NCBI GenBank assembly: GCA_022579005.1
Contig: MU401506.1
Coordinates: 62,001 to 126,000 of the forward strand
Length of the DNA stretch: 64,000 bases
Reading direction: 5' to 3'
From: Poronia punctata
Lineage: Eukaryota > Ascomycota > Sordariomycetes > Xylariales > Xylariaceae
In this document: positions 1-12,600 of the stretch, piece by piece
How positions within the stretch are numbered: position 1 is the stretch's first letter
Layout: the number at the start of each line of letters is the position of its first letter
The notes under the pieces: model-generated
What the model saw: only the letters and a program-made list of their open reading frames with translations
Databases searched by the model: none
What the model was told of the DNA's origin: nothing
Made by a program: the position numbers and the translations under genes

Positions 1-2930
1 AAATTTACGTTTTATAACTATACTAAAAAAGCCTTATTCCTTTATAAACAAGGCAAACCTTTAATTTTAATACAAAAATACTATTGTTAAAAAAGCCTAA
101 TACTAACAGCTTTTATAGCTTAGCAAACCTTTATAATAGCAATAGCAATTTATTATAATATTAATATAAGCTATTATAGTTAGTTAATATTAATTTTAAA
201 ATTAAATAAGGAAAATAGTTATTAGATAATAAAGTAATAGTTACCTTAACATACTTTATAAAAAACTATTACCTTACTGCCTGCTTTAAGCTTTTTATAA
301 TAATAGTAAAACTTATATAAAAAGTATACTTATTAAAAGTATAGCAGCAAAGCAAAGTTACTTAGAATTGCTAATAAAAGTAAGATATATGCTAATAATA
401 GCTTTAATTTTTTATACTAAAAGTTTATAAACAAGTATATTAGTATAGTTTAGTAGTTAATTATAAAAATTAAGTAGCTTATATTTTTAATAGCTTAATA
501 ATATTAAATAAAAGCGTATAGCAAATTTTTAAAATACTAACTACGCTATACTAAGATATATTTAATATAATGCTTTTTTTTTAAAAAGTTAAAGTCCTTT
601 TTTTTTTAATTTAATAAAAAGGTTAAAAATATAAAATACTTAGCATTTTTTATATAGTTTTTTTATTTAAATAACTAAACTAACTAGCTTTGTTAACTTT
701 AAGTATATTTAGCAACTATTAGCAATATAATACTTAAACCTTTTTAAATATGCTAAAATAAATAGTAAAAATTTATTAAACTAATATAAAAAATAAGCAA
801 AGCTAAAATTAAGCTAAGGCTTTTTAAGCCTAAACACTAAGCTTGATAATATTAGAACTAAGCAAACTTTAGTTATAAAGCACTTTTAAGCCTTTATTTA
901 ATTAGCAAACTAATATAAGGTTTTTATTACTATTAATAAAAAAAGCAAAGTTTATAAGCCCTTTATTTAATCTGCTTATAAAAATAACTACGTTAAAAAA
1001 AAGGCTTTTTATTAATAGCTTATACAATATTATATTACTTTTTTTAGTTTTTAATATAAAAAAGGCATACTATTATAAGTTTTATTATAAGCTTTATAGT
1101 GCTTAAGTAAAAGTTAAGAAATATAAACTAAAATTAACTTTTTAAAACATTATGTTTTTATAAGTTAAGCAAAGCTTACTAAAAGTATTTACTATATAAC
1201 TAAGTCTTAGTTAAGCTAATGCCTTTTATTATAAAGTTAATAAAACCTTTACTTAGTATATAAGCTAACTTTAACTTATTTATTTTAATAATTAAAAAAG
1301 CTAAGCATAGTACTATATAAATATAAAAGCACTTAAAGCAGCTATAGCTAAAAAAAAAGCTAAACAACTTAATTATACAACTATTAAAAAGCTTTAATAA
1401 TTATGTTAAAAGTAACATACTAAACTTTTAATAGTACTAGATAATTAAAAATAGCTAATAAAACAATCTAGGCCTTATATTAATTAAAGGCAGCTATACA
1501 TATTTTTTTATTTTTATTTTTTATGTTAATTTATTTAGCTTTAAAGTGCTAAAGATAGCAACCTTTTTAGCTAGAAAAGATTGTAATATAATTAGCATAT
1601 ATACTTATTACGCTTTATGTTATAAAGTAGCTATAAGACTAAAAGAAACTAGCTTGTTTTTTGTTTTTATATATATAGCTATTATTTTGCATTACTTTTT
1701 AAACCTAGATATTTAGCTATTTATTGCATACCTAATATACTAAGTTATGCTTTTTAAAATACCTTTATAAAGCCGTAATCAATGCAAAGCCCTTGAAACC
1801 CAGTTAATACGTTTACTCTAGCTGGACCTCTTTTAGTATAAAGTTGGAGTGATCTTTAGAAATCTTTAATTTTATCGCAATAGCTTATAAATATAAATTA
1901 GCAATATAAATTTGCTTTTTAAATAGTTTTTATATATTTTTAATAAAGTTTATATTAAGTAAATATAGTAGCTAATTTAGTACGTTATACTTATTAAAGT
2001 TAAAAAGGTTTTAAACTATATATACAATATAAATAAAAGCATTATTATATATAAAAATAAAATTAAATTTAAAGTTTTTAAAAAAGTGCTTTTTAAGTAA
2101 TTTTATATATACTTTAGCAATTATACTGCTTTGCGCTATATTAAAGTTGCTTAGTATAGCTATAAAATAAAACTTATATATATAGTAAAATTTTTTTTAA
2201 AACATTTACGTTTATATGTTTTTTTATAATAAAGTTAAATATATTTAATAAATAAATATAATATACTTATTTTTATATAAATTAAAGTAAATTTAAAGTT
2301 ATAGTAGCATTTAAAATATAAAAGGTTAAAATTACTTTTAAGCTAAAAAGCTTATGCTATATATTAGCTATTATAATAGTTAATGCTAGATTTATTGCTA
2401 AAAAAACACGCTGCTAAAAATTAAAACCTTTATTTTAGTGCTATAAAGCTTATTTTAACTTTTTTATAGCTACTTAAAAAGTTAAAAACAGCTATTAAAG
2501 TGCTTGCTAGTATATAATACTTTTTTTTTAAGCTACTTTTTTAAAGTGTTAATAAATATATTTAAGTAAGTTATTTTATATAATTTGCAAGTAAAAATAA
2601 AAAAGTTTAACTTAATAAACTTTATAATATACTTTTTATAATATTTATTTATTTTTAGCAGCAGCTTTAGCTATAAGCGTAAAAAAGCTAATTTTTGCTT
2701 AAAATATTATATTATAATACTATATATACTACTTTATAAAATATTATATTTTAATGCTAAAACGTACATTATTTAACTTAAATTATATAGTAAAGCAATT
2801 TTAGTGCGTATATAAAGGCTATAGTGTTTTATTGCGTTAATTAAAAGTAGTATAGCTTAGCAAAACATATTTAAAAAAAAAAGTATAATTAAAAAAGGTA
2901 ATTTACGCAAAAAAGCGCAAGGTGGGTAAT
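1..2930. repeat. AT-rich RIP-degraded repeat block, continues off the left edge
   Basis: This block is very AT-rich, dominated by TA, AAA and TTT words, and every frame is full of stops. That is the picture left by repeat-induced point mutation of a transposon. It ends abruptly near 2930, where composition returns to normal within about 40 bases. The family is not recognisable: I could not identify a reverse transcriptase or transposase with confidence, and no second LTR is visible because the left end lies outside the window. A patch of nearly normal composition at about 1765-1895 interrupts it and may mark a junction between two elements. Residual C is mostly in GC-containing words (AGCT, AGCA). 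Confidence 0.85.
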
Positions 2931-2939
2931 TTTTGCTCG

Positions 2940-4825
2940 GAATTAATAGGTCCCCACTGTATGCACATAAGCCTGTAACTGGTGGGCCAACGGCATATAA
3001 GATTGGGATTATCAAACCGAAGTGGTCGAAAGTTGAGCTTAAGCCGGGCCACGATATTTTGCCTGAACGCAATGACGCTGATATCAACAGGACGGCTAAT
3101 TGTCCACCGACTTAGATACTACATACTACTGGTTTACGGCTTAACTCCCGCCTGATACTGTAATAGCCTGCTCCGGACTGGCATGTTGCAATGTCTATAA
3201 GAACAAATCTTGCTGCCCATCATGATGCCTAGAAGCTTCTTTACTACAGTTGGACAATATGTGTTTGTATACGTGTATATACTATATACGTCGTGGTTTA
3301 CAAAGCACGGCATCACAGCCGTAATGACACAAGACATACAGATGCTGAAGCGACGAATCTGATGTGTTTATCAATCAACTCGGGTGAAACAAAGCTGCCG
3401 CCCAGATACTTGGTATCGGTGTCCGGACCAATGACGGAATGTCGACAATAGCGTACAATAGGCAAATAGATAGGGTCGATGCTTGGCAAGTGATAACGAC
3501 CCCAAGGAGGGGATCGAGAAGTGTCCGGTCGCAAAGCTGGCTAGGCAATTTACGCAAAGGAACCATAAGAATAAGAGGGAGAAACCATCATCGTTGCAGA
3601 GAGCGGTTAATTTGCAATAGGTAATTGTCCAGAAATCCCAGTCGTCCGCTGCCTGGAAGACAACCATGTGGCTACCTTTTTGTCCAATACATACCGAGAA
3701 TGAAAGTGTGGTAAGTACCTACCCAGCGTGCCAGCCCAGCGACACCAGCCTCTGCCCAGCCGTGCCAGCCTACATTCCGTTATTGACATTGGAAGATTGG
3801 ATCGGCTGGCTTGGCAGGGCTTGGCAACGTACGTAGCCGGCATAGAATGACAGATCTGCTACCTAGCTACTCGTAGATAGGTACATCCAGTCAAATTCAA
3901 CCACAGCCTCCAGATGGGCCCACTTATGCAAAGTACCTAGGTACGAGTAGGTACCTACCTACATATCTAGACCTCTATCCAGAGTCCAGACTCCAGCGTA
4001 CCGTTCAACGTTAGATCTCCAATGGCAAATCGCAAGTGAAACGTCCTGAGTAAAGACGTACGTAATTGCGCTTAAGCTGTACCGCGACATTGAATCAGCC
4101 TTTTTGTTTCTGGCTTCGATTTGCGCATCGAATAGTCTGTGCTTAATTAGAGTCATTAGTGGCTCTTTCTGTACGAGTAGAACGCCAATGGGATTTCGGT
4201 TAGATACCTGATGTTTCACGACATCAGCAATTGTAACAGCCCCTAGCTCGATCTTGGTTCACCCTCTCTTCAATCTACTATGTACATAGCCCCGGCATCT
4301 TCCCACCATCCATCTCAGCCTCCCGCTAACAGACCATTCTTTCTCTTCCTTCCTCTCAACCTACTTCTCATTACTGCTACAAACCAATCTCTTACGTTAC
4401 AGCACACCATACAGCACACCACACAGCACACCACACCACATACTTTCGCTACATACTTAATCACTGTCCCTCTTGGCAGTACGTAGCGTGCTCTCAATCG
4501 CACCTTCCCGTTAATTTAGCTTCTTGCCTGCTACTTTCGTCGTCTCCGGGGCCCAAGCAAGTGTCAGTTTAGGTTTCCATATCCTCGAGCTATAATTCCA
4601 CTACAAACAGGGTTATTTTGGTACTGAGGCTGACTTTTGTAGTACGCAAGTCCACCCTCACTGCGCACTAAGTGGATTAGAGGCCGCCGACCACATTGTA
4701 AAGAAGCACTAGTTGTACCTACCGATATCGAGTCCGCCACCTGATAAAGAACACGCAAAACCTACTCTCCTCCTCCCGCAAGAGAGAACCATCTTGTCCC
4801 GATACTCTATATCATTGCACACGCG
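2940..4825. other. gene-free intergenic region
   Basis: No convincing coding region is seen; the ORFs are short and lack recognisable domains. It holds dispersed GTAGGTACC-like words and three copies of the 8-mer TACGAGTA/TACTCGTA (3868, 3942, 4172), plus a short imperfect CAGCACACCA repeat around 4398-4440. The 3' part presumably contains the promoter of the downstream membrane protein gene. Confidence 0.6.
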
Positions 4826-6553
4826 ATGGTTAGAGCGACAGACTTTCCATACTCGTCCCTACTTCTCGTTAACAATGCCGGTCTCCAATGGACGCCCGAC
4901 GAGGTGCCAACCTTTACTCCTTCCATGGCCCCCCATGACCAGCACCCGTCTCTAGGTGGCTTGGCATTCCTCGTCTTTGAGGCTGTTTTGGAGGTTATAT
5001 GTGTGAGCCTGCCTGGGTACATCCTAGCAAAACGAGGCCTATTCAAACCAGAGTACCAAAAATTCGCGGCAAATCTGAATATGTGCCTGTTCACACCTTG
5101 CCTGATATTCAGCAAGCTGGCGAAACAGCTGAATCCGAGCCAACTTGCCGATCTCGCCGTTATCCCTGTGATTTTCGTCATTCAGACTCTTGTTTCGTAC
5201 ACAGTCTCCATCTGCATTTCGAAGCTGTTTCGTCTCGGGAAGCGCCCGACCAACTTCGTCACCGCCATGAGCGTATTCGGCAACTCCAACTCTTTGCCGA
5301 TATCCCTGGTCATCTCCCTCTCGCAAACTTTGACGGGGCTTTCCTGGGATCGCATTCATGGCGATCATGCCGGGTTGGTGTCATCTAGGGGGATTTTGTA
5401 TCTGCTGATATTCCAGCAACTTGGGCAGATGGTCCGATGGAGTTGGGGGTTTCATGTCTTATTGGGGAAAAAAGAACAGTATGAAGAGTACCGGGACGAG
5501 CAAATCGAAGAAGGCATGTATCGGGACGATATCGAACCCCAGGGGGAATTGATACCAGGCTTGAACGACGAGACCACGGACGACGAAGATGTGTACATCC
5601 CGGCTGGCCGTACCCCTATTGCTGGCACGTCCAGCACGTCCCCTGCAGATTCTGACGACGAGACGAGGCCTCGAAAGAAACGAATGGCGACGGCGGACGG
5701 TCAAGGCATTCCCAAGGCGTCCATCCCTCCACCTACCGACGACTTGAACGATATCATGGCGTTTCCACGAATGCGAGCTCTGGACGAATCCCTGTCCTCG
5801 AAAGGTATCAATGGTTCCATTCATCGGGCCAAGCTTGCTGTGCATAACGCTTGTACGCACGTCAAGGACAAAACTCGCCAACTATCTCGACGTATGTACG
5901 ATACGTTACCCAGAGGTGTCCAATATGCTCTGGAAAAGTTTGGCACTTTTATCAGTGAATTCATGAACCCCCCGCTATGGGCGATGCTAGTGTCGATCAT
6001 AGTGGCTTCGATTCCACGTCTTCAGCAGTTGTTTTTTGAGGATGGATCGTTTGTTAAGAACAGTGTCACCCGCGCAGTCGATCAAAGTGCGGGGGTTGCC
6101 GTTCCTCTTATCCTTGTTGTGTTGGGTGCCAACCTGGCCAACAGCACGAAAGAGAGCGAGAGAAAGGATTCGGAAGAAGCAGAGATTGGAACTCGACTTC
6201 TCATCGCATCTCTGATCAGCCGCATGGTCCTCCCAACCATTATTATGGCGCCTATGCTGGCACTCTTTGCGAAATATGTCCCCGTCAGCATTTTAGACGA
6301 TCCGATCTTCATTGTCGTCTGTTTCCTTCTCACAGGGGCACCGAGTGCTCTTCAGTTGGCCCAGATCTGTCAGATCAATGAGGTTTATGAAGGTGTCATG
6401 TCGAAGATCCTCTTCCAGAGCTATGTTGTCTGGTAAGTCTACCCTTTCGTACAGTGAGCCTAGCCACCAACTAATCAATTCCACAGGATTCTTCCATCAA
6501 CTCTAATTTTAGTGATGTTGGCGTTGGAAACCCTGGAGTGGGCCGGGGCTTAA
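4826..6553 (+). CDS. auxin efflux carrier (AEC)/ECM3-like membrane transport protein
   Basis: Two exons, 4826..6432 and 6487..6553, encode 557 residues. The 54-nt intron has a GTAAGT donor and a CACAG acceptor and joins the frame to a short C-terminal tail ending in TLEWAGA. The protein has the architecture of the fungal Mem_trans/AEC family (yeast Ecm3-like): a hydrophobic N-terminal half (about residues 43-215) with LPGYILAKRG and FGNSNSLP motifs, a long acidic, charged cytosolic loop (about 215-375), and a hydrophobic C-terminal half starting near EFMNPPLWAM. Family members are multi-pass membrane proteins related to plant PIN carriers; the substrate in fungi is not settled. A second in-frame ATG at 4925 (residue 34, just before the conserved HPSLGGLAFLVFE segment) could be the real start, because the first 33 residues look non-conserved. 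Confidence 0.9.
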
Positions 6554-8436
6554 GTTTTAAGTGTATGAGTTCTTGCTTCCCTTTCTTGTATGTATAACAA
6601 GGTGTATATGGCTTAGCGCCGAGCGCGGGCTGCGGGCTGCGGGATGGGGTATCGCAAAGGACTTTAAAAATTGGTACTGTCCGTTGTCTTGATTTGCATG
6701 GGTCAACAATGACATGGCTGCGGCGTTCTGGAGTCTAGGCCGGAATATCCATTATAGAAATAGGGGAACTGAGCAAACGGATCAATAAATACCAGAGTCG
6801 GTATCCTTCAAGTTGGCTATCGTGGTTTGTTAGAACCATTCCGAAAGACGGATCGGACACAGAAAGATTCAAGTTTCTTTGCTAGTGGATAGTCATAAAA
6901 AAGAAAAGGAGTAAAATGGATTCCTACAAGATTGGATGCCCTATGGAAACTAGCATCACTAAGTATACCATATTGTTGCACATTCGCATTGTACAGTCCC
7001 CGTGAGCTAATGGTTTTACTCGTGCTCTTGGGCCTCCTACTCGTATTCAACTCTACATGGATACTATACTATACTATACCTAGTCGTCGAGGTTTCTTTC
7101 CAGCTAGCTACGAGTAGGTTTCCTAGGGGATAATGATATCCCAAGTCTACGGGCGTAAATGATTAAAAGGTTTCATACTATTAATACATGTGGGATAATT
7201 ACTGAAAGTACCTAGGTACATAAGGTATGAGTTTAAAGGTGTTAAACCGTAATTAATTGTAAAACGTAATTAATTACATGTAATTACTGCACCAGGACTG
7301 TAGAGACTAGGTAGAATACTTGTACATGTAACATACCTAACCTTAGCTCAACCTTGGACCAAACTAGTCTAGCGTAAACGTGAACGGGTACCTTTACCAA
7401 ACAGTCGGGACTTGGGGGACTTATTAGATACCTAGATAGAAACTCGGAGCGAAAGGGAGGGGCTCTTGCTGTTGGGGTGAGTGATTGATGCACGGCCAGG
7501 GTTGCCCATGCAGACAGATAAGGAGGTTAGTAGGTACGAGTAACAAAAACGTGATGAGGGTTGCAGTGATGTGATCAACTTGCGTCGGGTCTTTCTGAGA
7601 TGGCCCATGTCGCAGACCGGCATGTGTTACTATATGTATCGATTATGCATCGTGTCGTAATATCGAAAGCCGTCACAACGACCGGGTTCATCTTCTACAG
7701 GGGTACCTTGAGGAATTCTATACATTTCAGAGGCGTAATACATAGAGTGAGCGAATTCGAAGCAAGTCAACACGGAGGAAAGAATACGCCTGAGGTGTGA
7801 CTAATGCCTATTGTCGGCAATGAACTTGCTTTCGCTAGTACTAAAGCCTCCTATGCCGTGTCTTCCAATCCCAAGATAAAGATTCGCTACCCAACTCTCC
7901 GGTTCCATGCGTGACATCAAAAGCAAATAAAAGATGTGGCCCTTCACAGTCTCTGCCGGGCCTGGTGTATAAAACGCCATACATGATGCAGAACGGTATC
8001 CTTAGTAAGTCCCTGACAACCTAACCCTTTCCGACCGACCGGGCCATCCGGGCCATCCGACCAAACCGACCGGTAAATACCTGTAAAAATCATGTGTAGG
8101 TGGAGTGGAGTAACCTCGAAGAAATGGATTCTGTTTACTCCGGGTATCAATATGACAAATCGTCCATGCTGAGGTGTGTGATGTGTACCGGCCCAAAAAA
8201 AAACTCCGTAAATATGATGGCCGCCGGGGACATTGGAAAACAAGAACCGACAAGTGTAAGTCGGGGAAATCAAAACGATAATAGCAGATAAAGTTGCCAC
8301 TAAGACCAAACTGATGGCGTAAAAAAAAAAACCAGAGATTCAAATGCACTATAATGGTAAAGAGTGTAGAATGATCAGGGAAGCCAAGTGTGACCCGATA
8401 GATGGGTCGTCGGATTCGGTAATGGCGTGCGCCACT
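6554..8436. other. gene-free intergenic region between convergent genes
   Basis: Only short ORFs without recognisable domains. It contains 3' flanks of the two convergent neighbours, copies of TACGAGTA/TACTCGTA at 7038, 7109 and 7535, and AT-rich stretches around 7140-7290. I see no RNA gene. Confidence 0.55.
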
Positions 8437-9663
8437 TTATAGGTAGGGCTCAACCCAAGACGGATGCAGCCAACCGACACTATGGAACGCAGTCCATAGC
8501 TTGGATGCCTTGTTCACATCAATCTTGCATGTCTGCTGAGCGTCCGTCTTGCGGAAGTCCTTCCTGTTGCGAAGGCACTCAAGGCGTCTGATGAACATTC
8601 TTCGCTTGCTAGTGAGATACGTGGCACAGCTGAGCCTTAAGTTTGAGGCCAACAACAGCTCGTCCTCGTGCAGCAGATGGCGGTAGGGATCGTCGCCCAG
8701 ATCCATTGCCGTTCCTTTCCAGTCGATCTTTAGGCTATTCGGCTTGTTGGGAAGCGAGCTGAGCGGTGGGCAGTAGTCTGGAAGAGACTCAAAGTCCGTG
8801 TCAACACGATTAGGCGCCGCTCCACGGCGGGGCGAGGGATCGGGTGTTGAACTGAGTGCACGCGCTATCGGCTTGACCAAGGCAGTAGATGGGCTGGGCC
8901 CCGCACGAATGGGTCGAGGCTTGACTGGTGGTTGCTTCGTGACCTTGGGCGTCTTTGCGGGCTTTACTCGTTGCGCTTCCTTGCGGACAACTTGCGCCTT
9001 TGCCGGTAAGATGGGCTGGAGTCGGAATTGTCTGTTACGGGCCTGCGCTCGACGGTCTGCGATGAGAAGTGCCCGCTCTCGCTTCAGCCACAGTCTGGGG
9101 TCTTGCTTGTATAGCTTCATGACCTCGGACTTGAAGAATAATACCAACTCGTAGTCATCTTGCATGGGCGGCGCCGCATCTTTGAAGAGCTCGACGGGGC
9201 GGGCCAATACGTGCCCGTCAACAATGCGCCTAGTATCCGCAGAGTCTTCTTGTCCGAACAAAGGCTGTTGTGGGGGCGTATTGGCAGAGTCCAGTACCGG
9301 GAAAAGAATCGGATCCTTGACGGGTGCCGAAGTGGATGCATCGTCGTTCATGATGTGGTCGTCGGTCTTGATAGCAGGTGAGATGGGAGGCGACAAGGGT
9401 GTGGCCGGTGTAGTTTGGACCCATCGCGAAATACCCGAGGCGGCACTGATTGATTTCGGCATATTGAACGATTCAAACTTTGGCGGCTCTGGGGGAGACA
9501 TCAAGTTATGAATGTCACAGGGCTTCTTGTTGTCGACTGGCATGCTCGAAGATGCCATGACGGGCTTGTTATTGTTGACGAATTCGTTGCTCTGCAGCGA
9601 AGGACGAAGGCAAGAAGAGAAGAATAAAGTATCGTGTCTTGGTGATGTATGGGGAAGATCCAT
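8437..9663 (-). CDS. SWIRM-domain protein, Fun19/Laf-type chromatin-associated factor
   Basis: A single exon encodes 408 residues. The N-terminal half is low-complexity and rich in Ser, Pro and basic residues, including a KPAKTPKVTK-type basic stretch and proline clusters. The C-terminal hundred residues (about 305-408), from DYCPPLSSLPNKP to GWLHPSWVEPYL, match the SWIRM domain as found in yeast Fun19/YOR338W and fission yeast Laf proteins. SWIRM is a helical DNA/nucleosome-binding module of chromatin regulators. The likely role is transcriptional or chromatin regulation in the nucleus; this is inferred from the domain alone. An internal ATG at residue 36 (MASSSMPVDN, position 9558) is an alternative start. 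The gene stands alone, with 8 kb of gene-free sequence upstream, which may hold an extended 5' leader or a large regulatory region. Confidence 0.88.
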   Translation of the reverse strand: MDLPHTSPRHDTLFFSSCLRPSLQSNEFVNNNKPVMASSSMPVDNKKPCDIHNLMSPPEPPKFESFNMPKSISAASGISRWVQTTPATPLSPPISPAIKTDDHIMNDDASTSAPVKDPILFPVLDSANTPPQQPLFGQEDSADTRRIVDGHVLARPVELFKDAAPPMQDDYELVLFFKSEVMKLYKQDPRLWLKRERALLIADRRAQARNRQFRLQPILPAKAQVVRKEAQRVKPAKTPKVTKQPPVKPRPIRAGPSPSTALVKPIARALSSTPDPSPRRGAAPNRVDTDFESLPDYCPPLSSLPNKPNSLKIDWKGTAMDLGDDPYRHLLHEDELLLASNLRLSCATYLTSKRRMFIRRLECLRNRKDFRKTDAQQTCKIDVNKASKLWTAFHSVGWLHPSWVEPYL

Positions 9664-12600
9664 AGAAGCACCTAGGCAGCAGTTGGTTTCAGGTTTTGTT
9701 TGTCAGCGGCGATGGACTGGCAGACTGGCAGCTTTGGTGGCGAATGCCAGGCAGACGTGCGACTGAGAAGAAGTGTGACTCAATTGCAGGCGGCTGATTC
9801 TTGCCCAATGCAATTGTAGATGCGTGCAACTTTGTGGAATCAAAACAAGCAAATAAAGCAGAGATGAGTAAATGTCGAAGCTTGGATGACAGGAAAGAAC
9901 AGGTGGGTTTCGTTTGAATGTGGTGCTAGTTGGATCCGGTCCTTGCTATTGTTGGCCGTTGGTTGGTGGCGGTTGCCAGTTTGGAGCAGATGGATAACAG
10001 ATGGATGCGTCCAATCCACAGGAAGGGATGGGTGTACGTTGATGAAAGTGGGAAGCAGATGCGAGCAAAAGTTGGTTTCTACGAGGTACAAAACCCGAAC
10101 CAGAAAAGAAGATTGAGTCTGTGGTCAGACTACCTGCGGTCAGTGTACGGTGTGTTGTCCGGGCAGAATCCGGGGAAGGATGCGAATCATCCAACAGTTG
10201 TTTGGAGGGTGGTACTTTGGGCCATGGGAGGTATAAGTACCTGGCGGCGCTGATGGCGAGGATACCAGAACAACAGATGGTTGGTTGGCTGCCCTAGTAC
10301 AAAATGCCAGCCAATACGGATATCAGGTTTGATCAATCCAAATGCCAAAGCCTAATTCCTATGGATGCCTGGATATACCGGGGAGCGCTGAGAAATCAAT
10401 CGCCCTCAATGCTCGGAGGCGGGGTGTAACACGTCTTCCAACTGGGTTAACCTAGCGGAGAAGGCGAGCTCTAAAGTCCGAAGCCTCTACGGATGGAGCA
10501 GAGGTAGAGAAAACTGGAATGCGTCAAGAGCCACCACTTGTATGTATGGACGTGTACGTCGGGTGGCAAAAATAAGTAGCAAGCGGCACTGGATTAGTAT
10601 TGGCAAATAGGCCGTCCTCCCCCAGTCTAAATAGATTTGGCCGTAGTCAAAAATTTGATTTGGAAAGTGGATGAACTGAAAGGAAAGCAGGGCAGCCACA
10701 AGTTATGATTTCAAATGGGGAAAGAAGAGAAGAAGAGGTTAGGACCAAGTCTACTAGATGGGCGGATGACCGTGGTATATCAAATATGTATATGTAGACC
10801 TCAACTCTATCCGCGCAGCGTGTAGGTATGTAGAAACTGGTACGGAGGCCATGTAGGTAGGTAAGGTATGAAAAATGACGGGGTCTAGATTAGCTACCTA
10901 CAGCAGTATACACAGAGAGAGGCAACGATAGGCATCAGCCTATTCGCTCCGAAACACAAGCTCCAGCAGAGGACGTGTACAAGCCTTGACATGACGGACC
11001 CGTTGGGGTCCAGAAATCCATTGTAGGCATCTGGACAAGTAGACCTTGGTGTGGTGTGTAGGAAAAGAGTACCTACATGCATACGGACATCCGCTGTCTG
11101 CACCAGGTTACTCCAGGTAGGAGAACAGCAACAAGTAGCCATCAGTGTACTTAATCGCCTCTCTACCCACCTACTAAGGAACGGGTAGAGAGACCGGGAC
11201 AGGTGGTAAAGACGTGGATGTCTCCTGATGGTGGTTGGGGCAGTGATGATGATTTGGTAGGTGGTGGTGTTGTAAGGAGTCACACTCCCCTCTTCCACCC
11301 CTCCAATGGGTCATCGATTGCCAGTCATCAGGTATCGCCGGGGCAGACGCGGCGTGGGGCGCAGGGGGATACGCTTGTTGCCTATTGTAGGTTAGACAGG
11401 CACTACAGTTAGGTAGGGCACGTAGGGGTAGTGCCTGCGCCAAACATTGTCCATGCCACCCGCTGTAATGAGAAGACACTCAACCTAATGTACCCCTAGT
11501 ATCAGCAATGAAAAGATACTTGTCAATCCCGGAGTGCTACTCCCGCTCGTGGGTTGTCGAGAAGCCATCCAACCAGAGGGTCGACACAGAGTCAAGCCAA
11601 CTGCAGCACAGCACAGCACAGCACAACATGCCGCTAAGCATGCAAGTCCACTACTCCACCCCCACTCACAACCTTAAAAGACGGCACTTTCTACACCACA
11701 CCCCCAGAGCCTGGAATATCCTTATGATAGTGGGCCAAGTCCCCTTGAAGTCTCCCAGTTAAAGCAGTCGATTGGTATTCATCGACGTGTTGCAGTGATG
11801 GATCTTCTCTGAGCTTGTTTGTTATACTTTGGCAATGGGTTTCAATGATCTCCAAATGGACCAGCTTGCCCGGAGTCTACTTGTATAGCATTACACACCG
11901 TAGCAGAAGCATGAGAATCTAGTTGCCTCGCAGACCAAGGTTACGGAATGAAACGCGCAAGTAAAATATGAAGTACGTCGAATACAAATAACAATAGGAA
12001 TGGGGTGTATGTAAAATACACTGTCCTAGTTGCCCGATCATCGAAGAAAATAACAAAACAAAAAATAAGTTGTTTGTCAATTGACTGGAGCCCGTTGTTG
12101 GTCCGTAGCCTGCATACAGTTTTTGACGCCCAACAACTGTGAAAAAAGATTATATGCCTGAGTTAGGCGGGATAACAAGAATGTTTGGGAGTTCGTGATA
12201 CCTAATCCGGTGGAGCCGCCGCGCTCCAACACCAATGGTAAAGCCTAATTGATGGGAATGTCAAGTCAAGGGAACGACAGTTGTTGCAATGCTGCATCAC
12301 GTCAAGAGCAAGCAGGCGTTGGGTACCAACAACGATCCAAGATATCCCACATTTCCTTTGCTCAACATGCCAGAGTCGGAGTCGGGCAACATGGCAAGGG
12401 TGGGCCAGAACATTAGTGCAGAATCTCCCCCTCACCTGAACCGCGCTTTTTCGATATGAGAGGAGACTCGTCTCGTCTACGTTTGCAATAACAGTTCTTG
12501 GCTATTTATATTAACGACGTATAACGGCTTTTGTCTCTGTTTGCTGAGGTGGAATTGGAGGCACTAGCGTATGTGCAAAACAGCAAAGTGCGTGTCTAGC

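Noticed and set aside
361..420. Possible RIP-mutated reverse transcriptase motif (YANN)
   Set aside because: Flanking residues do not match any RT or transposase family well enough to classify the left block.
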